From the NCBI RefSeq assembly GCF_001949145.1, contig NW_019091576.1, forward strand, positions 279,181 through 341,180: a stretch of 62,000 nucleotides of DNA, written 5' to 3'. The DNA is from Acanthaster planci (Eukaryota; Echinodermata; Asteroidea; Valvatida; Acanthasteridae). Positions 50,601-62,000 of this stretch are shown here, one piece after another. Position numbers and translations under genes: made by a program. Every line of letters begins with the position of its first letter. Position 1 is the stretch's first letter. The notes beneath the pieces are model-generated. The model did not search any database and had not been told where the DNA came from. It was given only the letters and a program-made list of their open reading frames with translations.

Positions 50601-51390
50601 CTCTCCCAATTTTGCCCTCTGATAGTTTTCAAAAGTTTATAGACTAGCACTAATGATTAAAGCAGTTACAGCCATCAACGTCGCGAATAAATCATGTATA
50701 AATCTAGTAAACTCTGGACAAGGACTTTTGCCTAACATCTTTCTACAGAGTTTCAGAATTGATTGAAGATCAACTGGAACATGCGGACTGGAAGAAGCAG
50801 CTCAGTCGCTTTCAAAACATAAGGTTGGCTATTTGATTAAAAGAAATATAAAAACTTCCTTCTAGTTGTTGGACGCTTTTCAGCTCTGTGATAAAAGAGA
50901 CCAGTCCGAATATTAGTTATTATAACCGCAACAGGTCTGTCAAATTGACTTAACACCAGCGGCATATCCTGCTTTGGGTGTGGGGGTGGAATTGGAAGCG
51001 AATACAGCGGCCCAGACCCCCCCCTCCGGATACGCCACTAGTTTAAAAATTTCCTGCCACAACGTTCACTCACAAGCTACCACACGTGAAAAAATTGAGG
51101 CGTTCCATCGGGGTTCATCTTATGAAAAGTATAAACCGACCGGCGATGATTTTTATTCTTTTCATGATTTGGTTCGAGTACAGGAAAACGCACTCGCCAT
51201 TATGTAAAATTCCTTCCCGCACTTAAAGAATCCAACCTTAATTCTACTGCCGGGTTTTGAAAGTAAGCTTCCATCTTGAAGCGCGCCCCCAAGATTTGCT
51301 CACGGTCTCACAGGTCTGGAGAATGTTCTCCTTGAAGTTGTGCTGGGAAAATATGCCAGCCCAGTCGCCAGGGTGGATAAGTAGCCGATG

Positions 51391-51407
51391 ATTGGTCTCT
51401 TGATTGG
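51391..51407. promoter_or_regulatory. Paired inverted CCAAT boxes
   Basis: ATTGG at 51391-51395 and 51403-51407, 12 bp apart, about 790 bp before the ATG at 52185. A possible proximal promoter (NF-Y-type). Confidence 0.3.
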
Positions 51408-52184
51408 AGTGTTAGGAGTGGTGACCACGACCAGCCCACCACGGGAGGCCTTCTTGGAGAGAGTCGCTAAGCGGAAAGTGGTCACAGCTTATGGCTACAG
51501 CTGCTATACACTGACTGCCGGATAACAATAAGTACGAATTCGGTGCTTAGCAGGTAGCGGGCCGTAGTGTCGAAGCTTGTAAGCAGGGTTTCGCGAATCG
51601 AACCGTTCGCGTCTCCATTCCGGGTCGCATAATCGGTGCCGTTAAGTGTCGAGTGTAGCTACCGGAGCGGTGGGGGTCTTCTCCCCGGCGAGATTGCGAC
51701 AGTATGCGGTGTGCTCAGTTATTTTGCCCCAGCGCACACTACTGTTAGACCTGGAACTCTACATGCGCTCTTCTCACAATTGTTCCAAGTGCACACTTAG
51801 GCAAGAAACTTCACACGCTCGCTTCACAAAACTCTTTGCAGATAAAGGAAGACTGCACTTCGAGCAGAGTGGTGTAACTGACTTCCTACCCAGAGCCGCT
51901 TCAGCTGTGATAATTTGCGTTTCAGGATGATCGCTGTGCCCAATTGTACTCCTTTGAACTGCAAATTCATTGCGTGTTTCCTTTCGTGAAGATAGAAATT
52001 CCGTCAAAAGATCAGTTTGATAAGCCTAGTTCGTACAATCGACTTATTTTCACTATTTTCATATCTTTGCTTGGCTCTGGAAGCGACAGTCTTTCAAGAT
52101 TTCTATGTGGTAATAGCTGATATCACATACAAACTTAGAGGAGACTCCGTGAAACTACGGACTTTGTGGAGAATTAAGGGTGAT

Positions 52185-52596
52185 ATGAACGCTGTAGCGA
52201 GCATGTACGACTTCACCGGTCGTGCGGGACCGTTCGGCGTGGCGCTCATGGACACGGCGCGGGGCAATCCGCTGCTCTTGCCTGCCGCCTACCCGGTGGG
52301 ATTGCCACATCTCTCCAGCGGAGCGCAGCGGAGATCACCGCCGTCCGCTTCCGCGCTCCTCCCCGCCGCATCGTCGGCCGCGTCCTCGGCCAAGAGGACC
52401 GGGTTTTCCATCGAGGACATTCTGCAGCATCATCCGTCCTCCAGGGAGCCGGGAGCGAGCGCCGGCAGCGGTGACAGCCGGCGAGTCCGCCGGGAGAACA
52501 TACCCAAGCACGGCGCCGCCTCAGAGGGAGCCAAGTGCATCTTATCACCGAGGTTACTACAAACGTCAGCCGCACGAACGTTCTTTCGTCTTAATG
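52185..52596 (+). CDS. First coding exon of a probable homeobox-type transcription factor (eh1 motif)
   Basis: The frame opens at ATG 52185 (alternative ATG 52203) and runs 137 codons to a plausible phase-1 donor (AATG|GTAAAG). The frame is also open upstream but has no earlier ATG. The peptide is Ala/Ser/Pro-rich with GFSIEDIL at residues 73-80, an eh1/octapeptide motif that recruits Groucho/TLE co-repressors. FSIEDIL resembles the N-terminal motif of Lbx (TPFSIEDIL), with related forms in Bsx and Hhex, but the surroundings do not match well enough to name it. A basic patch RRVRRENIPKH follows. High CG content compared with the flanks also suits a developmental gene exon. No homeodomain is found in the remaining 9.4 kb on this strand, so the DNA-binding exon would be off the right edge. 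eh1 also occurs in some Fox, T-box and zinc-finger proteins. Confidence 0.6.
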
Positions 52597-55500
52597 GTAA
52601 AGAACTGTTGTCATTCTTTTAGTGATAGCTTGTTATTTCGACATTTCACTTTGTCGAGGCCGTGAATCGACCTCCATTACTAACATCAGCCTTACCCCCT
52701 AAGGTGTATGTAAAATCAGATTGGAATTGGAGGGTTGAAGATGTTGGGTTAAATTAGTATCCAAACATCAAAAATCATAGCAAACTTTCCAATTTGACAA
52801 CGATTGCTGTAGGATACTTGTAATGATAATCGTCTGTCATAATTGCTATTACAAATCCAAATCTGTTCTCGAATGCGTAGGGGATAAACCAGGGACTCGA
52901 GACATGTATATCAAGGATGTCAAAGCGGAAAGTGTTTACAAGGAATGTACTACCTCACTCTATAGCAGTGTGCACTCGACCTCTTGTTCAAAAATCAGTC
53001 GACAACTAAGCCCAGAAAACTTGAACCGACAACTAAGTCAAATTGCTCGAATGTCTACAGTGGTAATGTCATATCCTGCGTTTTTGTTTCAGAGAAACAC
53101 ACACTGATGGTTTGAAGTCGTGCAAACTACCGGGAAACTTCCTTTGATAATTTTTTTTCTGCAAAGTGCTACATAGATTTGCCGTTTCACACAATACCAT
53201 CTCCTCTAGTCACAAAAAAGTTTAAGGTCTCGCTTGAAAATGCAAGTATACTGCTTGAATAGCAGAGAGCAAATGTTCTTGGTTTATTAGTGCAAAATAC
53301 TAGATTAAATGTTGGAAGAATCTTTCAACAAATACATCGAAGTTGATGTACAACTGCGTGACATTTCCTTTTCGAGAAGACCTGGATTTCGGGCTGCGTT
53401 CTGCGGAGGCTTGTACGAAAATTGAACCGTAGCATGTAAAGGTAATCGTACGTTCTTGGGGAAATTTTATGTCCTTGAGTCCTCATTCAACATGAGCCTC
53501 CCGTGGGGCGAAGTGTCACAAGTCGTTAGGACTATGATACCGGCAAGGCGTACATACATTCATGAGCACTCTCAAAGGGTCTTTCCTTTTAAGGGCATGG
53601 GGGTCTCACACGGGAGGAAGACACTTTAACTATCGTGGCGGCCAACTCGCCCCAGAAATTTCCGAAGGGTTTGAATCGGTCATCCGATGACGCACACCGA
53701 AAACGAAAGAAGGTTCGGGAAAACTGCAGCACTATTCAACTCAATAATTGGAAGATTATCAGAAATTATACCATATTGTTGGCCCCCTCGAATGACAACA
53801 CTTGAAAAGAAATTTTGGAGCGAATTGAAAATGTTTGCCTTACTTAAATTCAAAGTGATTATCATCGATTTAAAGTGGAATAGTGTCAAACTGAAGGGTC
53901 TTTCTTATGTTTGTATTTCCTACGTGTGTCATGTTTTTTACAATAGATGATGAAAAAAAGCCAAACAAACTAAAGTAGTGTCCATTCTTAAAATATTGTA
54001 TGTCCGATATTTTTTGGCAGTCCGTTTTTCCGGCTATTTCGTGATTTCGTCTTTAGAGAACGACGAATCATGAAGCTCCAAACATAAAGAAAGGAAGTAC
54101 GAAGTGCAACTCGGTCGTTACACAGAAGAACCCACCAATCATCTCAAAGAAAGGCGTGAGGGTTTGTAGTACGAGTCCGGGCGACAGGTCTACCAAAATA
54201 GTAAAATGTGAATAAAATGTTTGGTTTGAGTAACTGGGCTTTTGTTTTGAGTAAAATGGCGCACTCTGAGTCACGAAAAGGACGCGCAAAACAAAACCAA
54301 ATAAGCCATGCATGACAGAGGGATTTCCCATATTTTTGTAATAAGGCCAATTGTGTCCCAAGTCCCGCAGTCTTCTAAGTAACTCAGGTAACACAGCTTC
54401 GATACTTCAGTTTCATTCCCGTTACTTCGTTTTGCATAATTTAGTTTAGGGACTCAGAAAACAGCCTGACGTCGAAACTGCTATTCAATTCTAACGGACA
54501 AAGCGACTTACAATCCCTGCTGAGAGAGGTCTGACTGATTTCGTCAAATGCACTCCGCATCAACTTTACCCCACAAAACGGCGTCCCTAACCTGAGTCAC
54601 AGTATTGGCAGCAAAACCTGATGCAGGATTTGTGTAGAGGTGTTCCGGATTGTTTCTCAAATCAAAAACTAATTTTGGAGAATAGGTGACAGCCATGTCG
54701 CAAATGAGGCGCACTGACCATTGGAAGCGCCCCTACTGTCAATTCTTCCTTCGGTTCAGAAAAGCAAATGCTGATTGTGACGTTAACTTTTGTCTGGAAT
54801 TGAAAAAGAAGGTTCAAAAATTCAGTTTGTCAGCTCAACTTAAAAAAAAAAACAAATCATTCAGGGAGCTGATTTCGAACCGGTGACTTCCCAAACTTTT
54901 TGTCGGTGTCATGGAACGATCGGACCTCTGCGAATTCCGGCCTCTTTTCGCTGAAGCTGGGAGACATGCGCAAAATACGGCCGCTGATTTTCGAATTATT
55001 GAAGTATCGTGTTATAGCGCGGCTTGCAAAAGCTGTACGGTGGAGACTCGTGCAATTATTGTGGTCCAACTCGCTCACGGGCAATGATAACATACGTGCA
55101 AATGGGACAATCTACATGTATTCCTGCAAGCCGTATCTTTTCTATATCGGATTAATGAAGAAAATCTACCCCGAGTGTTTTATTTACAGGCTAATGTAAC
55201 TAAAATGGATGTTCTGGCCGATCAGCAACGGATAGCAGAAAAATTGCCAAGATTTGGCCAAGTCTTATTGTAATTCAACTCTTGGAGTCAGAGGGAAGCG
55301 AGATTCCAACCACGAATAAGGGAAATATTCGGGCTTTGTTGTTAAAGGAAAGGTAGCGTTTAATAACCACGACTGTTTGGTTATTTTGGGCAGATTTCAG
55401 CCGATGTTAAGAAAGCATTTGTCTGCGAGTATAACAGTGATTCATTTTCAACTGGCGAGATGCTACCTTCTTCAACTGCATCCAAACTCCTTATATCATT

Positions 55501-55984
55501 TATTATGCGAGCTCTACCATTGGTCAAATCTTTGTTATATTAGGGAATGCAATTAAAAAGTTATAGCTAAGAAAACTGATTAAAAAAATCCAGATTAAGT
55601 TCGTGTCCCACCTTAGTACTACATTTTAGGTCACGTGAAATTCTCTGACCATGTTTTCTCACCAGTGCCTTTTCACTATTGGTCGGCTGTTCGGAGCACG
55701 CGTGCTCACTTCGTGTTGGGAAAACCTCAGGCCTGGAGTCGTCAGAAATTGTGATTAATTTGCTCCGCCGGGAAGCGGATTTTTCTTTACTCGAACCCCC
55801 GAGGTAAGAGTGAACAGGTGTTTCTCAATCTTACCCTCCTGTCACGCGTCCCGAAACAATGATTAATTAATCTCATTAGCGCTTCCAGCACGCAGGACAA
55901 TGGTGACCCTGAAACAATAGGCCTGTGACGGCGGAGCAATATATTTTTTAATCACTATTTTATTTTAAATCAGGATCGATTTCG

Positions 55985-56240
55985 GCAATAAAACAACCCG
56001 AGGTTGTCTCGTGCCGCGCGAGACGATGACCGCGCAGCGGCGCCTTTGTCGAGCCGGTCAGGGTTTGGGGGCAAACGCAGCCTAATTCGGGCCGAGGTAC
56101 CTGCTTTGACTCGACAGCAGTGGCGTGAGCAGAGAGCGCCTAAAGAAGAAGAAGAGATGGGAACACGACGCACCTGAAATAACTGGGCCTGGGCCACGTG
56201 ATCCCTGCTTGGACAATTCAGCGGGCGTCTAGCGTCGCGG
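55985..56240. promoter_or_regulatory. GC-rich island 6
   Basis: CG-rich patch about 3.4 kb after the eh1-type exon, just right of the GATTAATTAATC segment. No coding frame is supported. Confidence 0.3.
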
Positions 56241-56854
56241 TAAAGGAGCAGCACTTGGACCAATCACAGTGGGCTTTTGATGCTGTGTCAATTATAACTT
56301 TCGTGTATTTGAATGGTGTTAATAGATCGAGGAAACTTTGAGCGATACTAAAAATGTCAACTTTGTGTCACTGTAACTTAGTTGTGGGCCAGAGGAAATC
56401 CAGCTTTCTCAGTGGTCTAAGAAAGATTGATGCGATGGTGTCATTAGGCTGTGCGTAAACTCACCGGAATTTTATAGAATCAGACTATTAAAATTATAGC
56501 AGATTCTCACGTAACGGTATTCTTTAGAAACTGAGCGGATTACATGCGTACGGTATACCTTGCATGACATCTCAATTTAAAAGCAAGGGGTTCTTCACGG
56601 AAATCTTGGCAACAGATTGTACGCGAACAAATATATCCCCGGTTCTTACATCGAGCATCCTTACTGATGCAATCCTGCAGTGAGATACGGTATCACATCA
56701 TTAATCTGTCGACTCAAAATTTGAAGGAAACAAAGTTACCGACAAACAAGGGACGCATTCAAGGTTACGTGTTTCGACAGCTGATCCTTCATCGTTTTTC
56801 CGTCGTGATGTCGCCACAGCAGTCGAATCCTTTAAAATTTCTGCTCCCACTATA

Positions 56855-56975
56855 CGTGTCTTTGCGTGGTATCCATCTTGCAGGGTAGTTTTTTGTTTCT
56901 CAGGGAAGTCTCCTTTGTGCACACCCTTTGGGACAAAAGCACCGGCCTGCAAGATGGCGGCCATGCAAACCCTTA
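56855..56975. repeat. Palindromic MITE-like element, family A, copy 3
   Basis: Left arm GTGGTATCCATCTTGCAGGG; right arm GCAAGATGGCGGCCATGCAA then ACCCTT. Internal TCCTTTGTGCACACCCTTTG corresponds to GGGTATGCACAAAGGA of copy 2. Confidence 0.8.
56950..56963 (+). promoter_or_regulatory. YY1-type site in the MITE arm
   Basis: CAAGATGGCGGCCA is a full match to the known YY1 core AANATGGCGGC. It is part of the terminal inverted repeat of family A copy 3. Confidence 0.5.
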
Positions 56976-57210
56976 ATAAGAGTGTAACGGGAATCGTGAT
57001 CAAGCATACTTGATGAATGGTTAACTGGTTTCACTGTGTTTGCACGAGCGTCGCTATAAGGGGGGGGGTGAGTTGCAACACAGCGCCGATTAGTAAGTTT
57101 TATCGGAAACTCACAATGTCCTCAGAGGGATCAGGAAGGGATCACGTGTCAGATAAGGGAATCATTTACTCCATCGTCAAAGTTCACAACTGCACAGTGC
57201 AGTGATGTAT

Positions 57211-57436
57211 TCGAGTCCATCACAGGTCCCTTCAAATGTCCCTTCACAAGACCAGTCACAAGCCCCTTCACAAGTCCCTTCACAGGGTCAGTCCTTTAAT
57301 AACAGGGTGAACAACGACAAAGTAATGCTTTTGTCACAGCTCATTTGAATAGCCTGTGAATTGGCTGAAGACTGCATAACTTGTGGACTTGTGATGGACT
57401 TTAAGGGACTTGCAGGGACCTGTGACGGACTCGAGT
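57211..57436. repeat. Palindromic element family C, copy 3
   Basis: About 226 bp. Ends TCGAGTCCATCACAGGTCCC and GGACCTGTGACGGACTCGAG, with tandem TCCCTTCACAAG units on the left. Confidence 0.85.
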
Positions 57437-57917
57437 AAAACACTGGCGCCCTGGGTGCTCGCGAAATTTATTTGCAGGGGTGAGCAGAGATTTGGGTGAA
57501 TAATCGGGACCGAAAGCACAACAGAAACCGGCGCTGATTATAAATATCCACAGTGGCTCCGGTTACGTGTGAAAATGAAATCAGAGAGTCTAATGTTGTT
57601 ACAGTTGCGACCCTCGATGGAGGACGGGCAAGAAGATCTATGGCCTTGTCAGACGATGCAGATATCTTACACTTAGTTAGTTGGGTTTGGTTTTCAGATA
57701 AATCGCACTAGTAGCAAGTAAGTTTTAAAATTTACGCACGCACGCGACGTTTGTAACGTGCAGACGGCCGTGTGCTGTAAACTTTCACACTGGTCCTCTC
57801 AGCCACCTGCTAGAATGCTAAATTTGGTAGAGTGCTAGTCTGTGATTGGCTAAACCACTCAACGGCCACAGGGTTCCGAGAAAAAAAAAATTCGAACTGA
57901 AATCGAATAGGCATTAC

Positions 57918-58065
57918 AGTCAACTCTATAAAAGTCAACTGCTATAAAAGGAACGGAAAACAATTAAAAACTAAATCATTCAAGAAAATTGGGATTCTGA
58001 AACTTTGCTCTCTCACTATAACAATACTGTGTTGAAACATCTCTCTTTATATCGAGAGTCAACGC
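57918..58065. repeat. Tigger/pogo-like fragment, family J, copy 2
   Basis: CAGTCAACTCTATAAAAG at the left and CTCTTTATATCGAGAGTCAAC at the right are rough inverted repeats; AAATTGGGATTCTGAAA is shared with copy 1. Confidence 0.4.
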
Positions 58066-59365
58066 TAGTCGTTTCCAATCACTTGAAGTTAGCACAGGGA
58101 TTCAGATTTAAACAATCAATGAAAATAAAGGGTTTTGTGTTTTTTTCTAAAGCAAACAAAAATATGAACGAAATAATCCTTATATTGTTTTTGGTGAGAT
58201 CTTGTCATAAAGGAAAGAAACACACACACAGAAATGGGCACAATATAACGAATACTTTGGGGAACCTTGCGCATCTTATGGAGAATGTGACAAGCTCTCC
58301 AAATATCACCGACTTCAACTTTCAAACAGTGAGATTTTTTAAGTATCCAGTCTCATGTGGAATGTAGAAGTGATGCTCAGATATCCACTAAGATATCTGT
58401 AACCGACTACGAAAGGCCAGGTGCCATTTTGGGGACGGGTGCCTACAAGCAAACACCGTGTACACCCGAGGGAAATATCCTCAACTACGAGAAAAAAAGA
58501 CCTTAGTTTAAACAACGCCTATAAATAGACGTTGTGACTGTTATTCTGACGATATTTCATTGCGCATTCCTGTTTCCGGATTGGCACGTTTCCCTCAAAG
58601 CTAAGGGCTATTTGGCCAGGAAGTTTAGCCGTACTTTCCGGTGCGCGCGGTGGCAATGGGGAAACAGACGGTCACCGAGTTTCCACGAAACAAAGGAGGA
58701 CCGTTTGGCACTGGTTATTTTTGGTGCCACGAGCGAAGTTTAAAATACCTGCGCATGACTAACACGGGGAAGGTTTCACTTTGACCTGTCATTCCAATGG
58801 AGAGACCGCGGAAGAATATGTTTCCGTTTCTTCCTGTGGTATAACATTCTCCCACTTTACAGCTGGGGGCAGCAAACCGACCATCCAAAAGAGGGGAATG
58901 TCCCCTGAGTCCTTTATTGCACAATTGCTACAGGCTGTTATACATGTAAATGCATATACATGTATAGCACAATTTACAGTTTCAAAGCCAACATAAAACC
59001 AACAGCGTTCATATAAACGAGAAAGAGATGTCTAGCATACAGTTCTGGATTCTTAATTTGATTGGAATCAGAAATTAAAAAAAAATACTAGCACTTGTCT
59101 CTCTTGACTTATATTTGAAATTTATGCTCAATTTTTGGCTCCTCTTTTTTCCATTTTTGTGCTTGTAGATCTGTTTCGTTTTGCACTTTCGATGGGCGCC
59201 AGCTCAAACTGAAGGCTTCCTCATGCTCGGTGCGAAGCGGGTCATGCAAGACAAAAAAGCAAAACCAGAAAATCGCGCGCTTAATTCGAAAAAGCTGCAC
59301 ATATTCCAAACGTAAAGCAATGTTGCCGAGAATACTTCGACACTTTTGTAATTTGGGCTGCTGCA

Positions 59366-59580
59366 AATAAGCCTTTTGAGAGTTAACTTTGACCCAAATC
59401 TGGCACAGTGAGTTCATTAAATTCACGTGAGCATAACAACTTGAATTCCCCTTACTAAAACCACTGTTGCTATACCTCGTGATTCGGGGCAAGCTTTTGC
59501 TTAGTTACATAAGAGACGCCTTGCAACAATACACTGTTCTCAATGGATAAGGAGGGCATAAAGGAACCAGTCCATTTCAG
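59366..59580. repeat. Family H element, copy 2 (partial)
   Basis: AATAAGCCTTTTGAGAGTTA at the left, then CTCGTGATTCGGGGCAAGC and ATGGATAAGGAGGGCATAAA. Opposite orientation to 21491-21642. Confidence 0.75.
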
Positions 59581-60047
59581 GGATACAAAAATATTTTCGC
59601 CGAGGGTAAATTTGTGGGTATTTTTTGGAAATGACTTTACTCCAAGACTTTTCTTAGGAATGAGGCGAAATGTTTGGGCTTCTTCACGTGCAGATCTTCT
59701 GCACCTCAAGCATGTCGCATGTTACGAGAACGGCGCGTCCAAATGTGACGCGTTACAGCCTATTTCTAGCAGCAAGATGAAAACTCCCAACCATCACGAC
59801 TCTTTTCAAGCGATGAGGGGGTGCTTCTGCTCAAGGTGGATACCGGTACATAAAAGTGCTTACTGAAATTATGACAATTGGACTTGACGAGAGACGATTA
59901 TTATTCAGGGTGATTGTACATGCATACCGAGTTTCAGGAAGACCACATTCTAAGGAGAGGGGTGGAATCTGCCCCCTCCCATTTCCAGGCAGTGAAATTA
60001 TGGTCTGATAAAACCCGTCTCTTACAGTGTATTTAAACAACCAGAAT

Positions 60048-60226
60048 TAGAAACCATTACTGCTGTGGCATGGGGCTCGTGGACAGGTGGTACGCGCGCG
60101 TTATATACCTCTTCGACCAATAGGGTGTCGCGATTTGCTAAATGCACGCGCGCGTCCAGCAGAAGAATGCGCGTGTGAGCACGGTGCTACCCCGGCTATG
60201 GCGTCTAATCAGATTAGTCTATAGCT
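60048..60226. repeat. Dispersed repeat family I, copy 2
   Basis: Contains TTCGACCAATAGGGTGTCGC, CTAAATGCACGCGCGCGTCC and GTCTAATCAGATTAG; matches 21708-21890 in the same orientation. Confidence 0.7.
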
Positions 60227-60709
60227 TAGGGTTTTAAAAAATGCTATTCATTTCTGGATTATTTTCATCACCATTTAGTCTTTTTATTGATGTTCAAAAT
60301 TTAGTGTAATACTGGCTCTGCCTGCAAGGCGCCATCGGTGATCTGGGTAGAGAGAATTTACGTCGAAATTTCTGAATTTTGCAACAAGTTCCCCATTTCC
60401 GCATTCTCTTAACTGTTTTAAACAAGATTTTGAGTCTATGCGTCTTCCATCTGCCTGTGAAACTGAAAGAAGAATATGCCAGAATTGAAATTGAAAGCCC
60501 AATTGAAACTCGTGGCACAACAGTGTCACAATCGGTGATCGGTATTAATCTGTTTCGTCTTCTCAAATGGCAAAGTTGAATGCAGCGCGTTGTAGAGATG
60601 GGTCGAAGACCGATTAAAATGAAGACTGCAGATATCTGACAAACGGAAACACTGAGCTCCGCATAAATAACTTCCTCCATTAAGACGCATTAATCGCACT
60701 CGCTGAAGG

Positions 60710-60880
60710 ATCGGGTTGTCGGCCGGAATTCCAAGCCCCGGTCGGGGGTGCGACTCTCCAGCAATTTTAATGGAGTGCCTTCGATTATGAGCGTCCCGCC
60801 TGCCCGCCCAGCACGGACGCGCAGCGCGCTAAGTGCCGGGCGGAGCTGTCCCGCCGGTGCGCACTGTTGGCGTGGTCTAC
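60710..60880. promoter_or_regulatory. GC-rich island 7
   Basis: CG-dense patch (CGGACGCGCAGCGCGC) in AT-rich DNA, no supported coding frame. Confidence 0.3.
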
Positions 60881-61013
60881 GGCATTCATTGGAAACTGTT
60901 TGTACAAGCGGAGACCATCAAGGCCAACTTTATAACATTGCTTTATCTCTGAGCCTATTTGCATGATCTTGCACCAAGAAGTAAAAGTCACGAGATGCAT
61001 TCAATAAGCCCTT

Positions 61014-61351
61014 TTTCGAGTTAAATTTGAATGAAATCTGGTACACTGAGTTTATCTGATTCCATATAAACGTAACAATTTGAATTCCCCAGACTAAAGA
61101 CACTGTTGCCCTACCTCGTGATTCGGGGCAAGCTTTAGCATTGCGACCCCCATCTCTGGGATGGACTGGTTCCTTTGTGCCCCTCTTATCCATTAATTAA
61201 AAACAGTTTTTTAATGTAAAGGCTTGCCCGAATCTCCAGGTGTAGCAACAGTGTATTTAGTATGGAGATTTCAAATTATGTTCACGTGAATAAAAAGAAG
61301 TCAGTGTTCCAGATTTTATTCAAATTTAACTCGCAAAAGGCTTATTTACCG
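61014..61351. repeat. Family H element, full palindromic copy
   Basis: About 340 bp. AATAAGCCCTTTTTCGAGTT at the left and AACTCGCAAAAGGCTTATTT at the right are inverted repeats, each followed inward by ATTTGAAT...ATCTGG-type sequence. The centre carries GGGATGGACTGGTTCC. Confidence 0.85.
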
Positions 61352-62000
61352 ATGTCAAATAGAAGTCTTCTGTGCCAATGTTGGCCCTAGCAACTTGCGC
61401 ATGTACTAGTTATTTCCTTCCGCTAATCTGTAAAAAAAGTGCTTAACACTTTATCCATCATTACTTTTTCAAAATGTAGTGTCTCCGTTCTTATGCTATG
61501 TCCTGCCGCTGTGTTTTTCTGTGATTTTTGTTTCAATTTACCTGAATCTGGTTGATTTTATTCGTCCGTCGAAGTGAACAGTGCGCGGCTTGCCAGCGAT
61601 GATCGTTCAGACAGAACTAGCTGGACCCCAATATGCTAAATCCTCTAGCGATCACTTACTGACACTGCGTGATTGCTGGGTCAAAGACAAGTCGATAAGT
61701 ACTTTCTAACAAGCTAAACGATGTGGCTGTTCCCAACCATCATTTCAGATTGGTTATATCGCCCGCACCAGCTTTTTTGTCGTCCTTGCTGATCAGCAAA
61801 CCACAATGACATCAGCAATTCCATCTTCCTCTCTGGGACACTTTTTTTGAACGCAACTATCTCTGCGTGAGAGAGCGATTGTTTTTTTTTCACCGCGCGC
61901 TCCCGATGTTTTTTTCTTCCCTCGGTAAGAGGGCGATAATTTGACCCAGCCTTCACGATGCGGGTCGCCCGAGACAATCTGGCCTTCACCTCGGGAAGGG

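Larger units (their letters stand above)
37111..52184. other. Noncoding interval between RTK and eh1-type gene
   Basis: About 15 kb. After the RTK 3' UTR I find no exon set with matching phases. It contains palindromic elements (E, C2, A2, D2), A-rich tracts, a tandem duplication and GC-rich islands with TAATTA-like flanks. Several moderate frames (for example 38619-38882, 40068-40319, 43975-44391 and 47898-48269 minus) have no splice or domain support. Confidence 0.55.
52597..62000. other. Noncoding interval right of the eh1-type exon (presumed intron/regulatory)
   Basis: About 9.4 kb without a recognised exon. It holds GC islands, copies of families A, C, H, I and J, and AT-rich segments with homeodomain-type sites such as GATTAATTAATCTCATTAGC near 55862. 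Confidence 0.5.

Noticed and set aside
51290-51490. Minus-strand frames with protein-like stretches (for example HNFKENILQTCE)
   Set aside because: Stops in each frame within a short distance and no splice model. More likely promoter-region sequence of the eh1-type gene.
54848-54900. tRNA-like T-loop GGTTCGAAAT on the minus strand
   Set aside because: The T stem does not pair and no acceptor, D or anticodon arm is present.
52621-62000. Search for a homeodomain exon (WFQNRR-type codons) right of the eh1 exon
   Set aside because: No TGGTTCCAGAAC-like or equivalent coding pattern was found on either strand.

Overview
The window looks like nuclear DNA of a marine invertebrate, most likely a non-vertebrate deuterostome such as an amphioxus, hemichordate or echinoderm. 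The evidence is split genes with GT-AG introns, an animal-only receptor tyrosine kinase, a C2H2 zinc-finger array, a probable homeobox-type first exon, many copies of the ACATGTA motif, and a dense load of small palindromic DNA elements. The species cannot be fixed from the sequence alone. There is one assembly gap (N run, 20882-21490). No bacterial-style operon, rRNA, convincing tRNA gene or CRISPR array is visible.

Layout. (1) 1-2140, minus strand: the 5' part of a gene for a small secreted or membrane protein. It has a signal-peptide exon and two short phase-1 exons and runs off the left edge. (2) 2141-9969: no gene recognised; several fold-back repeats, A-rich microsatellites and a SINE-like piece. 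(3) 9970-20280, minus strand: a C2H2 zinc-finger gene with three coding exons giving 684 aa. It has one isolated finger plus a 14-finger array, a probable 5' UTR exon near 20.1-20.28 kb and a possible alternative last exon at 9970-10202. Its introns and flanks carry CTCF-like motifs and the ACATGTA cluster. (4) 20281-23680: gap and repeats. (5) 23681-37110, plus strand: a receptor tyrosine kinase assembled here exon by exon. Fifteen coding exons keep phase throughout and give 792 aa: signal peptide, three Ig-like domains, one transmembrane helix, tyrosine kinase and a short tail. The exons fit an FGFR-like plan, but the activation loop has no tyrosine. (6) 37111-52184: no gene recognised; repeats and scattered GC-rich islands. 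(7) 52185-52596, plus strand: a GC-rich first coding exon with an eh1-type repressor motif (GFSIEDIL), typical of homeobox transcription factors. No homeodomain is visible in the window, so it would lie further right. (8) 52597-62000: noncoding, with more islands and repeats; this could be intron and regulatory landscape of the gene in (7).

No pathway links the genes. They are independent animal loci: an extracellular signal receptor and two transcription regulators, plus one small secreted product. The most unusual material is the atypical kinase, its one GC-AG intron, and about ten unrelated families of palindromic elements, one of which carries a YY1-type site in its terminal repeats. All exon models are inferred from reading frame, splice-site and phase consistency and were not checked against transcripts.
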